From NCBI RefSeq assembly GCF_036226665.1, contig NZ_CP109007.1, positions 7,812,001-7,876,000 of the forward strand: DNA of 64,000 nt, read 5' to 3'. The stretch's first letter is position 1, and every line of letters begins with the position of its first letter. Positions 49,929 to 60,388 of this stretch are shown here, in pieces. The stretch is from Streptomyces sp. NBC_00691. Lineage in GTDB: Bacteria; Actinomycetota; Actinomycetes; Streptomycetales; Streptomycetaceae. The notes beneath the pieces are model-generated. The model did no database searches. It had not been told where the DNA came from and worked only from the letters and a program-made list of their open reading frames with translations. A program made the position numbers and the translations under genes.

Positions 49929-50490
49929 CCGCCTGCCTTCTCGGCGAGCCGTCCGAGAAACCATACGGTGGCGCCGAACGGGGAGGTCAAGGTCGGACAC
50001 GGCCGGTTGTCCGCAGCCGACGCGACACCCGTCGGCCCTGGCTCTCCGCGTGCCTCAGTCGTGCCGGCCGACGGCCCCCGGCCGTCTGCGCGCAGCCGAC
50101 GCGTCTTCCTTCCACGCCGGCTGCCACCCGCGAGTACGCCCTTGCCCTGTCTGACGCTCCCTGCCTGGTCGGGTGGTGCGTTCTCGTACATACGGAGCAG
50201 CCGCCGCGATGGCCGCCACGACGACCAGGAGAGGAACGGGGAGGCTGGGCCAGGCTTGCGGTGTTCCGTCGTACCGGTAGGTGTCGCTCTCGACCTTCTT
50301 CACGCTGAGCAGGTCCGCGAGGGTTTGTCGCCTGACGCGCTCCGAGCGGGAATCGGGTCCGTGACCGGTCCGGTAGGCGTGACTGAGCGGCTCGGCTTCG
50401 CACTGAGCATAATGATTCCGTTTCGGTGGGTGATGCTCGGGGGCTGCTCCCGGAAGGTTGATTGCCCTTTCGGGAGCGAGACTTGGCGCT
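49929..50490. other. Intergenic region
   Basis: Contains a doubtful small open frame (50055-50303, listed separately) and, from 50357, the repeat shared with 23356-23512. The remainder is GC-rich and shows nothing recognisable. Confidence 0.4.
50055..50303 (-). CDS. Doubtful small membrane protein
   Basis: An 82-codon frame from a GTG: MKKVESDTYRYDGTPQAWPS, one hydrophobic helix LPVPLLVVVAAIAAAAPYV, then an Arg-rich tail of poor quality. There is no ribosome binding site, and the frame also continues upstream into sequence of similar quality (RQTLADLLSV). The helix looks genuine; the ends do not. It may be a relic of a larger membrane protein. Confidence 0.3.
   Translation of the reverse strand: MKKVESDTYRYDGTPQAWPSLPVPLLVVVAAIAAAAPYVRERTTRPGRERQTGQGRTRGWQPAWKEDASAARRRPGAVGRHD

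Positions 50491-50513
<23 letters not shown>
50357..50513. repeat. Copy B of a 157-bp repeat shared with 23356-23512
   Basis: Same orientation and roughly three-quarters identical by eye to 23356-23512. It spans the 3' flank and final codons of the aldehyde dehydrogenase gene. It contains an imperfect hairpin of 11-base arms, GCTCCCGGAAG and CTTTCGGGAGC, at 50445-50477, probably the terminator of that gene. The corresponding hairpin is degraded in the other copy. Confidence 0.6.
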
Positions 50514-52014
<1,501 letters not shown>

Positions 52015-52060
52015 GGGCATGGCCTCCCTGGGGGACGCGCCGGTCGTCCCTGACCGGCGC

Positions 52061-53401
52061 TCACCCGCGAGTCTGCGGACCGGGACGTTGCAAGACCGTT
52101 GCACCGGAGGACAGTTCCGTCTCCAGGGAGTCGAGACGCGCGCGTACCGGGGGGAGCTGGGCCGCCGGAACCGCCGCGCACAGCGCCCGCCAGACCACCA
52201 GGTCGTCCTCGCCCCAGCCGCTGTACGCCCAGTCCGCGAGCAGCCCGGGATCGCCCCGGTCCACCAGCGCCGCCCGCAGCCGGCCCGCGAGCCGCTCCCG
52301 CAGCCGTACGACCCCGGGGGCGAGCGAGGCCGGAAGCAGCGGGCCCGCGTACTCCCCGGCCGCCGCGGCGACGGCCCCCGAGGCGAGCCGCCGGTCCACC
52401 GCCGCGAAGTCCGCGTCCACCCCACCCGCCAGCCGGTACGGGCGCGACCGCAGCACATCCGGCCCCAGCAGTGCCCGGAGCCGTGACAGCTCCGCCCGCA
52501 ACGTCACCGGAGTCACGGACTCGTCCTCGTAGAGAAGGGTGAGGAGCTCGTCGCCGCCGATCCCCTCCGGTCGGTGCGCGAGCAGGACCAGGATCTCGCT
52601 GTGCCGACGGCTCGGTCGGAACCGTCGGCCGCCGAGCGACCACAGCGCCTCGTCGCGGCCGAGCGCGGCGAGGCTCGCCCTGCCCGTCTCCCGCGCGGGC
52701 CCGAGCAGCGCGAGCTGCGACTCCGCCGCCCGCGCCACCGCCTGGACGAACCCGAGGCTGTGCGGATGCGCGAGCCGCCTCCCGCCCGTGATGTCGATCG
52801 CGCCGAGCACCCGCCCGCTGTGCGGGTCGTGAACGGGGGCGGCGGCGCAGGTCCAGGACCGCACCGGGTGCCGGAAGTGTTCGGCGGCGACCACCTGGAC
52901 CGGCCGGTCGACCGCGAGGGCCGTGCCGGGTGCGTTCGTCCCGGCCGCCGCCTCCGACCAGCGGGCCCCGGCCACGAAGTTCATCCCCCGCGCCTTGCGC
53001 AGCGTAGCCGGGTGGCCCTCGACCCACAGCATCCGCCCGGCGGCGTCGCACACCGCGAGGAGATGCTCCCCGTCGGTCGCGTACGCCCCCATCAGTTCCC
53101 GGATCACCGGCATCGCCGCCGCCAGTGGATGGCCGTCCCGGAAGTCGGCGAGCTCGTCCTCGTCCAGCTCCACCCGGGCCGCCCCGTCGGGGCTCACGTG
53201 CGCGCGTGCGGAGCGCCGCCACGACGCGGCGACCAGCGGCCGGACCTGCCCGGAGTCGGCGGCCCCGGCAGGGATCTCGGGTGTCGGCCTCGTCCCACCT
53301 CCGCCGCGGGACGCCTCGTCCGCCCTTATCCCCCGTCCGGTCACCCACGCGTCGCTCAACTCGGCCTCCTCGTCGAGGTCGTCCCGGCCCGTCGGGCTCA
53401 T
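52061..53401 (-). CDS. GAF-domain AcoR-like transcriptional regulator
   Basis: A 446-residue regulator. Residues about 50-250 carry an AcoR-type sensor: PLVAASWRRSARAHVSPDGA, ELMGAYATDGEHLLAVCDAA, NFVAGARWSEAAAGTNAPGT and HFRHPVRSWTCAAAPVHDPH with LGAIDITGG. No AAA+ sigma-54 domain is present, as usual in Streptomyces versions. A C-terminal winged helix (EGIGGDELLTLLYEDESVTP) should bind DNA. Start ATG at 53401 begins MSPTGRDDLD, but a ribosome binding site is not clear. It lies directly upstream of the ExaC-type dehydrogenase and divergent from folD. Confidence 0.82.
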   Translation of the reverse strand: MSPTGRDDLDEEAELSDAWVTGRGIRADEASRGGGGTRPTPEIPAGAADSGQVRPLVAASWRRSARAHVSPDGAARVELDEDELADFRDGHPLAAAMPVIRELMGAYATDGEHLLAVCDAAGRMLWVEGHPATLRKARGMNFVAGARWSEAAAGTNAPGTALAVDRPVQVVAAEHFRHPVRSWTCAAAPVHDPHSGRVLGAIDITGGRRLAHPHSLGFVQAVARAAESQLALLGPARETGRASLAALGRDEALWSLGGRRFRPSRRHSEILVLLAHRPEGIGGDELLTLLYEDESVTPVTLRAELSRLRALLGPDVLRSRPYRLAGGVDADFAAVDRRLASGAVAAAAGEYAGPLLPASLAPGVVRLRERLAGRLRAALVDRGDPGLLADWAYSGWGEDDLVVWRALCAAVPAAQLPPVRARLDSLETELSSGATVLQRPGPQTRG

Positions 53402-53490
53402 CGTGATGCGCGCGGGCGCCGTCGACAAGCGTCCGGGCACCCGATCCGCCCCCCTGTCCGGGACCGGTCCCCGGCCGCTCACGTACAGTA

Positions 53491-53597
53491 GGGCTCGGGC
53501 CGTGACTGGCGCTTGAGGTGGATCACCACCGGGGAGCGGCCCGGGCGGGGGCGTGCGCGACCGGCGCGCCCGTACCGATGCCGTGCGCCTGGGCGAA
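53491..53597 (+). promoter_or_regulatory. ZTP (pfl) riboswitch upstream of folD
   Basis: The leader of folD contains the conserved ZTP-riboswitch elements in order: CGTGACTGGCG (53501-53511), GGATCACCACCGGGGAGCG (53519-53537), a GC-rich variable arm, and GCGCCTGGGC (53585-53594). The spacing suits the two-subdomain pseudoknotted fold of the pfl motif. ZTP (5-aminoimidazole-4-carboxamide riboside triphosphate) signals 10-formyl-tetrahydrofolate shortage; binding would switch on folD. The ribosome binding site of folD lies about 25 bases after the last element, so control may be by access to the site or by termination. Confidence 0.88.
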
Positions 53598-53629
53598 TCA
53601 CCTGTCAGAGACGACGCCCAGGAGTTGCC

Positions 53630-54484
53630 ATGTCCACCAGCACCGCCATCCTCATGGACGGCACGGCCCTCGCCCGCCGTACGGTCGAGGAGACCGCTGC
53701 CCGCGCCGCCGAGATCACCCGCCGTACCGGTGTCACGCCGTGTCTCGCGACCGTACTGGTCGGCGCCGACCCGGCCTCGGTGACCTACGTGAAGATGAAG
53801 CAGAACCGCTGCGCGAAGGCCGGAATCCGCTCCAAGCACGTCGAGCTGCCCGCCGCCACGACGACCGAGGAACTCGTCGCCGCGATCACCGCCCTCTCCG
53901 AGGACCCCGAGGTCCACGGCATCCTCCTCCAGCACCCCGTCGGCCCTCACATCGACGAGCGCGCCGCCTTCGAGGCGATCGCCCCGGAGAAGGACGTCGA
54001 CGGCGTCACCATGGCCTCCTTCGCGGCCATGGGCTTCGGCCTGCCCGGCTTCGTCTCCTGCACGCCCGGCGGCATCATGCGCCTCCTCGACGCGTACGAC
54101 GTGGAACCCCGCGGCAAGCGCGCGGTCGTCGTCGGCCGCAGCGCGATCCTCGGCAAGCCGGCCGGACTGCTGCTCCTCGGCCGCGACGCCACCGTCACCT
54201 ACTGCCACTCCCGCACCGAGGACCTCTCCTCCGTGGTCCGCGAGGCCGACATCCTCGTGGCCGCGGTGGGCAAGCCGAACTTCATCAAGGGCGCGGACAT
54301 CAAGCCGGGCGCCGTCGTCATCGACGCCGGCTACAACCCGGGCAACGTCGGCGACGTCGACTTCGCGTCGGCCGCCGAGCGCGCCTCCCTCATCACGCCC
54401 GTTCCCGGCGGCGTCGGCCCCATGACCATCGCCGTGCTCCTCGCCCAGACCGTCGAGGGCGCCGAGCGCCAGCTCGGCCTGTAG
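53630..54484 (+). CDS. folD: Bifunctional methylene-THF dehydrogenase/methenyl-THF cyclohydrolase FolD
   Basis: A 284-residue enzyme: VLVGADPASVTYVKMKQNRC contains the catalytic Tyr and Lys (YVKMK), GILLQHPVGPHIDERAAFEA and PEKDVDGVTMASFAAMGFGL follow, and GRSAILGKPAGLLLLGRDAT plus VIDAGYNPGNVGDVDFASAA and TPVPGGVGPMTIAVLLAQT complete the NADP-binding half. It interconverts methylene-, methenyl- and formyl-THF. ATG at 53630 with CAGGAG six bases upstream. It is preceded by a ZTP riboswitch. Confidence 0.93.
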   Translation: MSTSTAILMDGTALARRTVEETAARAAEITRRTGVTPCLATVLVGADPASVTYVKMKQNRCAKAGIRSKHVELPAATTTEELVAAITALSEDPEVHGILLQHPVGPHIDERAAFEAIAPEKDVDGVTMASFAAMGFGLPGFVSCTPGGIMRLLDAYDVEPRGKRAVVVGRSAILGKPAGLLLLGRDATVTYCHSRTEDLSSVVREADILVAAVGKPNFIKGADIKPGAVVIDAGYNPGNVGDVDFASAAERASLITPVPGGVGPMTIAVLLAQTVEGAERQLGL

Positions 54485-54619
54485 GGCCGGTTCGTGACGG
54501 GGTGGCGGACGGAGCGGCAGGCGGGATCGCGGCCGACGATGGTCACGTTTCTGTACAGGCCGCTTCCCGGACCCCTAAAAAGGTGGCTGCGGAGCCGCCG
54601 ACCGGCGAACCTTGACCTT

Positions 54620-55831
54620 GTGCCCCACCCGTCCACCGCCACCCCGCCGCCCGACCGCCGACCGGGCGAGCGCGACTCGCCCCGTGAGCCCGGATCGTTC
54701 GAAACATCGAATATGTCCGGCGTGTCGGATGTGACCGCCGAGGCGATCGATGCGGAGGCCGTCCCGCTCGACCCGTCCGGACCGCTCCTTCCGTCTTCCG
54801 CCGCCTCAGGCCCACTCGTCCCGTCCTCCGTCCCCGGCCCGTCCGACGTCTCCGGTCCGTCCGGTCCGTCCGGTCCGTCCGGCTCGCTCGGTGAGCCCGG
54901 GCCGCGTGACGTCTCCGGTGCGAGCCCGCTGAGCCGCTCCGTACCGGCCGAGCGGCCTGGCTTCGGTTCCGGTGGCGGTTCCCATTCCGGTTCCGACTCC
55001 GGGTGGTCGCCCCGCATCGTCCGGCTCGGCGCGCCCAGGCCAGGGCCTGCCGCCCGCGGCGCCCGCCGGTTCGGCGTGCCGCTCGTCCCGCTGCTCGTCG
55101 CCGGGCTCGTGGCGGGCGCGTTCGTCGCCGCGCGGGGCGGGAACGAGCAGAACCTCTCCACGGCCGAGCGCCCCGGCGGCGACCGGATCGGCGCGCCGTC
55201 CCCTGTCATCTCCGGTGACGGCGAACGCCGCAACGAGGCCACACCGCCGAGCGCTGGAGGACGCGCCCCCGCGAGCTCGGGCGCCCCGGAAGCGGCCGGC
55301 GGCCGTACCGCCGACACGCCTTCGGCCGACACGACCCCGGACGCCACGCCGACCCGTACCGCGTCCCCGCACCGGACCGTCGCCCCCGGGAAGGGCCCGT
55401 CCGCCACGCCCCCACGGACCGGCGGCACCACCGCCACCACCCGGCCGAACCGCCCCGCGACGGGTGGCGGCGGATCGTCCCGCCCCGTCTCCTTCGAGGC
55501 TCTGCGCGTCGGAGACTGCTTCGACATCGACCGCGGCGCGCCGGGCACCGCACTCCGGCGCAGCTGCGACACGCCGCACCACGCCGAACTCGTCGCCCGG
55601 CTCCGCCTGACCGGCCTTCACGCCACGGACACCGCGATCCGCGAGGCGGCCGCTCTGCTCTGCCGCGAACCCCTGCGCCGCAAGGCCGCGCGGCAGCCGC
55701 TCGGGACGCGCTGGACGACCTTCGTCCAGTACCCGTACCGGACGAGCTACCTCCTCGGCTCGGACGTCGTCGCGTGCAGTCTGGCCGTCACCACCAGGGG
55801 TGACGGCGCCCTCAGCCGCCCGCTCACATAG
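54620..55831 (+). CDS. Membrane protein with C-terminal septum-formation domain
   Basis: Probably about 403 residues. A long disordered N-terminus rich in Pro, Ser and Gly (SGPSGPSGPSGSLGEPGPRD), one transmembrane helix (VPLVPLLVAGLVAGAFVAAR, near residue 155), a Thr/Pro-rich spacer, and an outside domain with VGDCFDIDRGAPGTALRRSC, CDTPHHAELVARLRLTG, AAALLCREPLRRKA and SDVVACSLAV. The paired cysteines and CxxPHxxE pattern match the septum-formation (Septum_form) domain of actinobacteria. Start is uncertain: GTG at 54620 lacks a ribosome binding site, while GTG at 54494 adds 42 residues with un-Streptomyces-like codons. The end overlaps the convergent SWIM gene by eight bases. Confidence 0.75.
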   Translation: MPHPSTATPPPDRRPGERDSPREPGSFETSNMSGVSDVTAEAIDAEAVPLDPSGPLLPSSAASGPLVPSSVPGPSDVSGPSGPSGPSGSLGEPGPRDVSGASPLSRSVPAERPGFGSGGGSHSGSDSGWSPRIVRLGAPRPGPAARGARRFGVPLVPLLVAGLVAGAFVAARGGNEQNLSTAERPGGDRIGAPSPVISGDGERRNEATPPSAGGRAPASSGAPEAAGGRTADTPSADTTPDATPTRTASPHRTVAPGKGPSATPPRTGGTTATTRPNRPATGGGGSSRPVSFEALRVGDCFDIDRGAPGTALRRSCDTPHHAELVARLRLTGLHATDTAIREAAALLCREPLRRKAARQPLGTRWTTFVQYPYRTSYLLGSDVVACSLAVTTRGDGALSRPLT

Positions 55832-57260
55832 GCCCGGCGGCGAAGGCCGTGGCCAGAGCCGTCGCCGGATCCCGGTCAGGCGGTCCGGCGGGGGACCAGC
55901 GGCCACCCGCCTTCAGATACGGCCACCAGCGCCCGTCCTCGCCGAGCCGCAGCTGCGCCTCCGCGCCCACCACCGTCCACCGCGCGCCACCGGAGCGTCG
56001 CAGGGCCGGGCGATCGTCGTCCTCCCAGGCTTCCGTGAGCCGGGTCCCCGCCCACACGAGCGCCTCGGCGTCCGGCGTCCACTCCTCCTCCAGTACGGCG
56101 AGGGCGGCGGCGCCTCCGAACCCCCACGCGCGCGTGGCGAGGTCCATCTCCGCCCGCGTCCGACCCGAGCCGGTGGCGAGCCGCGCCGCGATCCAGGGCA
56201 GGGGGGAGCCCGCCGCGAGCCGCGCCGCGTCCTGAGCGACCGTCAGCGGAGCAGCCGGCACGGTCCGAACCGCCGCTGCCGCCCTGTCCGCCGGCGCCGT
56301 CCGAACCACCGCCGCCGTCCGAGCCGTCGGCGTCGCGGACACCGCGGCCCCGTCGTGGACCGACGTGCCACCGAGCGGCTTCACCTCGGCCGCCGCTCCG
56401 GCCGCGAGCGCCTCGACCAGCATCCGGTGGGCGCGGCCCGCCGCGTCCGAGGCGAGGAACTCCAGAGCCGCCGGGTCGACCCCGGGCTCCGGTTCCGTCT
56501 CCGTGTCCAGGGACAGCGACCGGCCCGGCGCCTCCGCGGCGACCGGAGGTGCGGGAAGCGGTGGCACGAGGAACCCCGCCGCGTAGGCCTCCTCGGCCGA
56601 CACGCCCGGCATCCCTCCGGGACCCTCGGCCGCCTCCGCGCCCGGCGTGTCGTCCGTGACCCGCCCGCCGGTCGCGGCACGCGAGGCGCTGCGCGCCTGC
56701 AGCTGGTCCACGATGGTGCGCTCGCCGCGCCCCCGCATCAGGAGCAGGACGAAGGGATCCTCGTCGAGCAGCCGGGCCACCTGGTAGCAGAGCGCCGACG
56801 AGTGCGGGCAGTGGTCCCACGCCTCGCAGCCGCACTCCGGTTCGAGATCACCGATCCCCGGCAGCAGATCGAGCCCGGCAGCCGCCGCGTCCTCGACGAG
56901 GTGCGGCGGCATCTCGCGGTCGAGGAGGGCGGCGATATGACCCGCGCTGTCGACGGCGAGGTCCAGAAGCCGCTCCCACTCCTCCTCCGCGAACTCCCGC
57001 ACCAGGACGTCGCTGCGGTACGCCGTGCCGTCGCGGTCCTTCACCACCGCCGTGATGCGGCCGGGCCGTACCGACACGGCGCCCACGGCTCCCGCGCGCG
57101 CGTGCCGTCGTCCCGCCTTGAGCTGCTGGCCGTCGAGCGCGGTGTCCTCCAGGGCCTTCAGCCATGCCAGACCCCACCAGGTCCTGGCGAAGGCCGCGCC
57201 CCGCGCGGGCGGCAGCGCCGCGAACGTCCGCTCGTCGGCCTCGTGTCCGTACCCGCTCAT
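55824..57260 (-). CDS. SWIM zinc-finger family protein
   Basis: A 478-residue protein: FARTWWGLAWLKALEDTALD at the N-terminus and the SWIM zinc motif ECGCEAWDHCPHSSALCYQV near residue 140 (C-x-C...C-x-H with an adjacent Cys). The rest is an Ala/Pro-rich helical extension with WTPDAEALVWAGTRLTEAWE and RWWPYLKAGGRWSPAG near the end. SWIM domains bind DNA or proteins, often next to SNF2 helicases; here the helicase gene is immediately upstream, its stop overlapping this ATG. Probably a partner of the helicase. Confidence 0.85.
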   Translation of the reverse strand: MSGYGHEADERTFAALPPARGAAFARTWWGLAWLKALEDTALDGQQLKAGRRHARAGAVGAVSVRPGRITAVVKDRDGTAYRSDVLVREFAEEEWERLLDLAVDSAGHIAALLDREMPPHLVEDAAAAGLDLLPGIGDLEPECGCEAWDHCPHSSALCYQVARLLDEDPFVLLLMRGRGERTIVDQLQARSASRAATGGRVTDDTPGAEAAEGPGGMPGVSAEEAYAAGFLVPPLPAPPVAAEAPGRSLSLDTETEPEPGVDPAALEFLASDAAGRAHRMLVEALAAGAAAEVKPLGGTSVHDGAAVSATPTARTAAVVRTAPADRAAAAVRTVPAAPLTVAQDAARLAAGSPLPWIAARLATGSGRTRAEMDLATRAWGFGGAAALAVLEEEWTPDAEALVWAGTRLTEAWEDDDRPALRRSGGARWTVVGAEAQLRLGEDGRWWPYLKAGGRWSPAGPPDRDPATALATAFAAGPM

Positions 57261-60200
57261 CGTGCGTCACCCCGCAGTCGTACGAGCTCCGCCAGCTCGG
57301 CATCGGTCAGTTCGGTCAGCTCCGGCGGGGTGTCCCCGCCGGTCCCGAGAACGGTGTCCGCCAGCTCCCGCTTGCGGTCGAGCATGGTGGCGATCCGGTC
57401 CTCGATCGTCCCCTCGGCGATCAGCCGGTGCACCTGCACCGGGCGGTCCTGTCCGATCCGGTACGCCCGGTCGGTGGCCTGGGCCTCGACGGCCGGGTTC
57501 CACCACCGGTCGTAGTGCACGACGTGCTCGGCACGGGTGAGGTTGAGCCCCGTACCGGCGGCCTTGAGGGAGAGCAGGAAGACCGGGACCTCTCCGTTCT
57601 GGAAACGGGCGACCATCGCCTCGCGCTCGGCGACCGGCGTCCCTCCGTGCAGGAACTGCGTCCGCACGCCCCGCGCCGCGAGGTGGGTCTCCAGGAGCCT
57701 GGCCATCCCGACGTACTGGGTGAAGACGAGGGTGCACGCGCCCTCGGCGAGGATCGTGTCGAGGAGTTCGTCGAGCAGCTCCAGCTTGCCCGAGCGGCCC
57801 TCGATCCTCGGGCGCTCCTCCTTGAGGTACTGGGCGGGGTGGTTGCAGATCTGCTTGAGCCCGGTCAGCAGCTTGACGACCAGGCCGCGCCGCGCCATGC
57901 CGTCGGCCTCGGCGATCGCCGCCAGGGTCTCCCGTACCACCGCCTCGTAGAGACCGGCCTGCTCCGGTGTCAGGGAGACGGCCCGGTCGGTCTCCGTCTT
58001 CGGCGGCAGCTCGGGCGCGATGCCGGGGTCCGACTTGCGGCGGCGCAGCAGGAACGGGCGGACCAGCGCGGCGAGTCGCGCCGCGGCGGCCTGGTCGCGC
58101 CCGCCCTCCACGGCGGCCGCGAACCGGGTCCTGAAGGCACCCAGGGTGCCGAGCAGCCCCGGCGTGGTCCAGTCGAGGATCGCCCACAGCTCGGAGAGGT
58201 TGTTCTCGACGGGCGTCCCGGACAGCGCCACGCGCGCGCGGGCGCCGATGGTCCGCAGTTGCCTGGCCGTCGCCGAGTAGGGGTTCTTGACATGCTGAGC
58301 CTCGTCCGCGACCACGAGACCCCAGCTCTGCTCGGCGAGTCGCCCGGCGTCGAGCCGCATGGTGCCGTACGTGGTGAGGACGAACCCACCGTCGGCGAGG
58401 TCCTCCAGACCGCGGGTGGCGCCGTGGAAGCGGCGCACCGGCGTTCCGGGCGCGAACTTCTCGATCTCCCGCTGCCAGTTGCCCATGAGGGAGGTGGGAC
58501 AGACGACGAGGGTGGGGCCGGAGGAGGACGGGTCGGCCTGGCGGTGCAGATGCAGGGCGATGACCGTGATGGTCTTGCCGAGGCCCATGTCGTCGGCGAG
58601 ACAGCCGCCGAGGCCGAGCGAGGTCATCCGGTGCAGCCAGTCCAGCCCGCGCAGCTGGTAGTCGCGCAGGGTCGCGGCGAGCGCCGGGGGCTGGGAGAGC
58701 TGCGGCCGGTCGCCCTCGGGCTCGGCGAGCCGTTCCCGCAGGCGTTCCAGCCAGCCGGTCGCCGCGACCTCCACGGGCCGGCCGTCGATCTCGGTGGTGC
58801 CGGTGAGGACAGCCGAGAGGGCGTCGACCGGAGTCATCGTGCGGTCCTGCCGCGACCGTGCCCGGTGCACCTCGGCGGGGTCGACCAGCACCCAGCGGTC
58901 ACGCAGGCGGACCAGGGGCCGTCCGGCCTCGGCGAGCCGGTCGAGCTCAGCGCGGGTCAGCTCCTGATCGCCGACGGCGAAGCGCCAGTTGAAGCCGAGC
59001 AGGGCGTCGGCGGAGAGGAAGGAAGGGAGGGTCGAGGAGGGCCGTGCCTCCTCCGCCCCGTCGCCGGATCCGAACGCCGCCACGCCGGTTTCCTCGGCGC
59101 CGGACCGGAGTCCTTCCGTACCGGACCAGGACCCGTCGACGGCACCCGCGCCCCCGGCGGTGTGCTGTCCCTCCGGCGGTGGATCGCCCACCGGTCCGAT
59201 CACCGCACTCGCGGTCAGCCGGTCGGCGAGTTCACGCGGCCAGTGCACCTGAACGCCCGCGGCCGCCAGGGCCGGGCCCGCCGTACCGAGCAGCTCCGCG
59301 ACCTCCTCGTCGGCGAGTTCGACGGTGTCCGGCACGGCCGCCGTCAGGAGCGGCGCCAGCGGGGGCCAGGCCCGTGCGGCGCGCCGGAGGGCGAGCAGGG
59401 CGTCCATCCGGGCCCGGGGACCGAACGCCGCCGCCGTCCGGCCGGAGCCCGCCCACACCTCCGCCGCGTCCGCGACGAGGTTCGGGTCGGCGACGTCGTG
59501 CAGCTGCAGAACCGCCCGGAAGTCGGGAGCCTTCTCCGACTCGGCGGTGAAGCCCGGCAGTTCGAGCCTGAGTGACAGCCGGACGCCCGCGTCGTACACC
59601 GCCGCCACATCGGCGGCCCACGCCCGCTGCCCGGGAATCGACTGCGGCGCGTCGGCGGCGAAGGCCGAACCACCGGCGGCGAGCGGAGCGGCCGGGGTAC
59701 GGGGAAGCGTGTCCGCGACGGCGTCGGTGAACGCGCGCAGCAGGGCCTCCGGTTCGGGAAGGAGCGGCGGCTCGTCCGACGTGAGCGGTACGGCGTGGGC
59801 CTCGGGAGGCATCGACGCGGCGAGCGTCCGCAACCCGGCGAGCTCGCCCGGCCCCAGCGGACCGGCCCGCCACGCGTCGACGCCGCCGGGGGTGAGGCCG
59901 GGCAGCAGCAGGCCGCGGGAGACCAGGTCGAGAGCGAGGAGCGAGGCGGCGCCCCAGAAGGCGCTGGCGGGTGCCGCGGTGTCGGAGAAGCGGGCATGCG
60001 CGAGCAGCGGCAGGGCATCGCGTACGGACAGGACACGCGCGGGGACCGTCACCGGCCGGAGGGTCTCCTCGTCCACCACCGTGATGTCGGCGCCGTCGAC
60101 ACGGGCGCAGCCGCTCCAGCTCACGACGGCGGTGTCGCTGTCGGTCCAAGTGTCCGGCCGGGTGCCGGTCGCGAGGTCTTCGGGGCCCGGCAGCACGTCG

Positions 60201-60388
60201 CCGTCCGCGGACCAGAAGGCGATCAGGCCCGCGCGGGGCGGATCGGCGGGGAGGAAGACGGCGGCGTGGCGGGTGAGTTCGAGCGAGGGGTTCCGGGAGG
60301 CGTCCCGGAAGGGCTCCTGGGCGGATACCGGAGGGGACGGCTGAGCGGGTTCGCGGGCGGAATCATCGGGTCCGTGCGACAGCGACAA
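57257..60388 (-). CDS. SNF2-family DEAD/DEAH box helicase/translocase
   Basis: About 1043 residues. An N-terminal SNF2-associated region leads into a two-lobed motor: Walker A ADDMGLGKTITVIALHL, motif Ia VVCPTSLMGNWQREIEKF, DExx box VVADEAQHVKNP, motif III ALSGTPVENNLSELWAIL, motif V VFLLSLKAAGTGLNLTRAE, motif VI DRWWNPAVEAQATDRAYRIG. It should translocate along double-stranded DNA using ATP. Start: TTG at 60388 has GAGG seven bases upstream (TTGAGGAATGCA); the frame begins four codons earlier at another TTG without a site. It forms an operon with the SWIM protein (ATGA overlap). Confidence 0.88.
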   Translation of the reverse strand: MSLSHGPDDSAREPAQPSPPVSAQEPFRDASRNPSLELTRHAAVFLPADPPRAGLIAFWSADGDVLPGPEDLATGTRPDTWTDSDTAVVSWSGCARVDGADITVVDEETLRPVTVPARVLSVRDALPLLAHARFSDTAAPASAFWGAASLLALDLVSRGLLLPGLTPGGVDAWRAGPLGPGELAGLRTLAASMPPEAHAVPLTSDEPPLLPEPEALLRAFTDAVADTLPRTPAAPLAAGGSAFAADAPQSIPGQRAWAADVAAVYDAGVRLSLRLELPGFTAESEKAPDFRAVLQLHDVADPNLVADAAEVWAGSGRTAAAFGPRARMDALLALRRAARAWPPLAPLLTAAVPDTVELADEEVAELLGTAGPALAAAGVQVHWPRELADRLTASAVIGPVGDPPPEGQHTAGGAGAVDGSWSGTEGLRSGAEETGVAAFGSGDGAEEARPSSTLPSFLSADALLGFNWRFAVGDQELTRAELDRLAEAGRPLVRLRDRWVLVDPAEVHRARSRQDRTMTPVDALSAVLTGTTEIDGRPVEVAATGWLERLRERLAEPEGDRPQLSQPPALAATLRDYQLRGLDWLHRMTSLGLGGCLADDMGLGKTITVIALHLHRQADPSSSGPTLVVCPTSLMGNWQREIEKFAPGTPVRRFHGATRGLEDLADGGFVLTTYGTMRLDAGRLAEQSWGLVVADEAQHVKNPYSATARQLRTIGARARVALSGTPVENNLSELWAILDWTTPGLLGTLGAFRTRFAAAVEGGRDQAAAARLAALVRPFLLRRRKSDPGIAPELPPKTETDRAVSLTPEQAGLYEAVVRETLAAIAEADGMARRGLVVKLLTGLKQICNHPAQYLKEERPRIEGRSGKLELLDELLDTILAEGACTLVFTQYVGMARLLETHLAARGVRTQFLHGGTPVAEREAMVARFQNGEVPVFLLSLKAAGTGLNLTRAEHVVHYDRWWNPAVEAQATDRAYRIGQDRPVQVHRLIAEGTIEDRIATMLDRKRELADTVLGTGGDTPPELTELTDAELAELVRLRGDAR

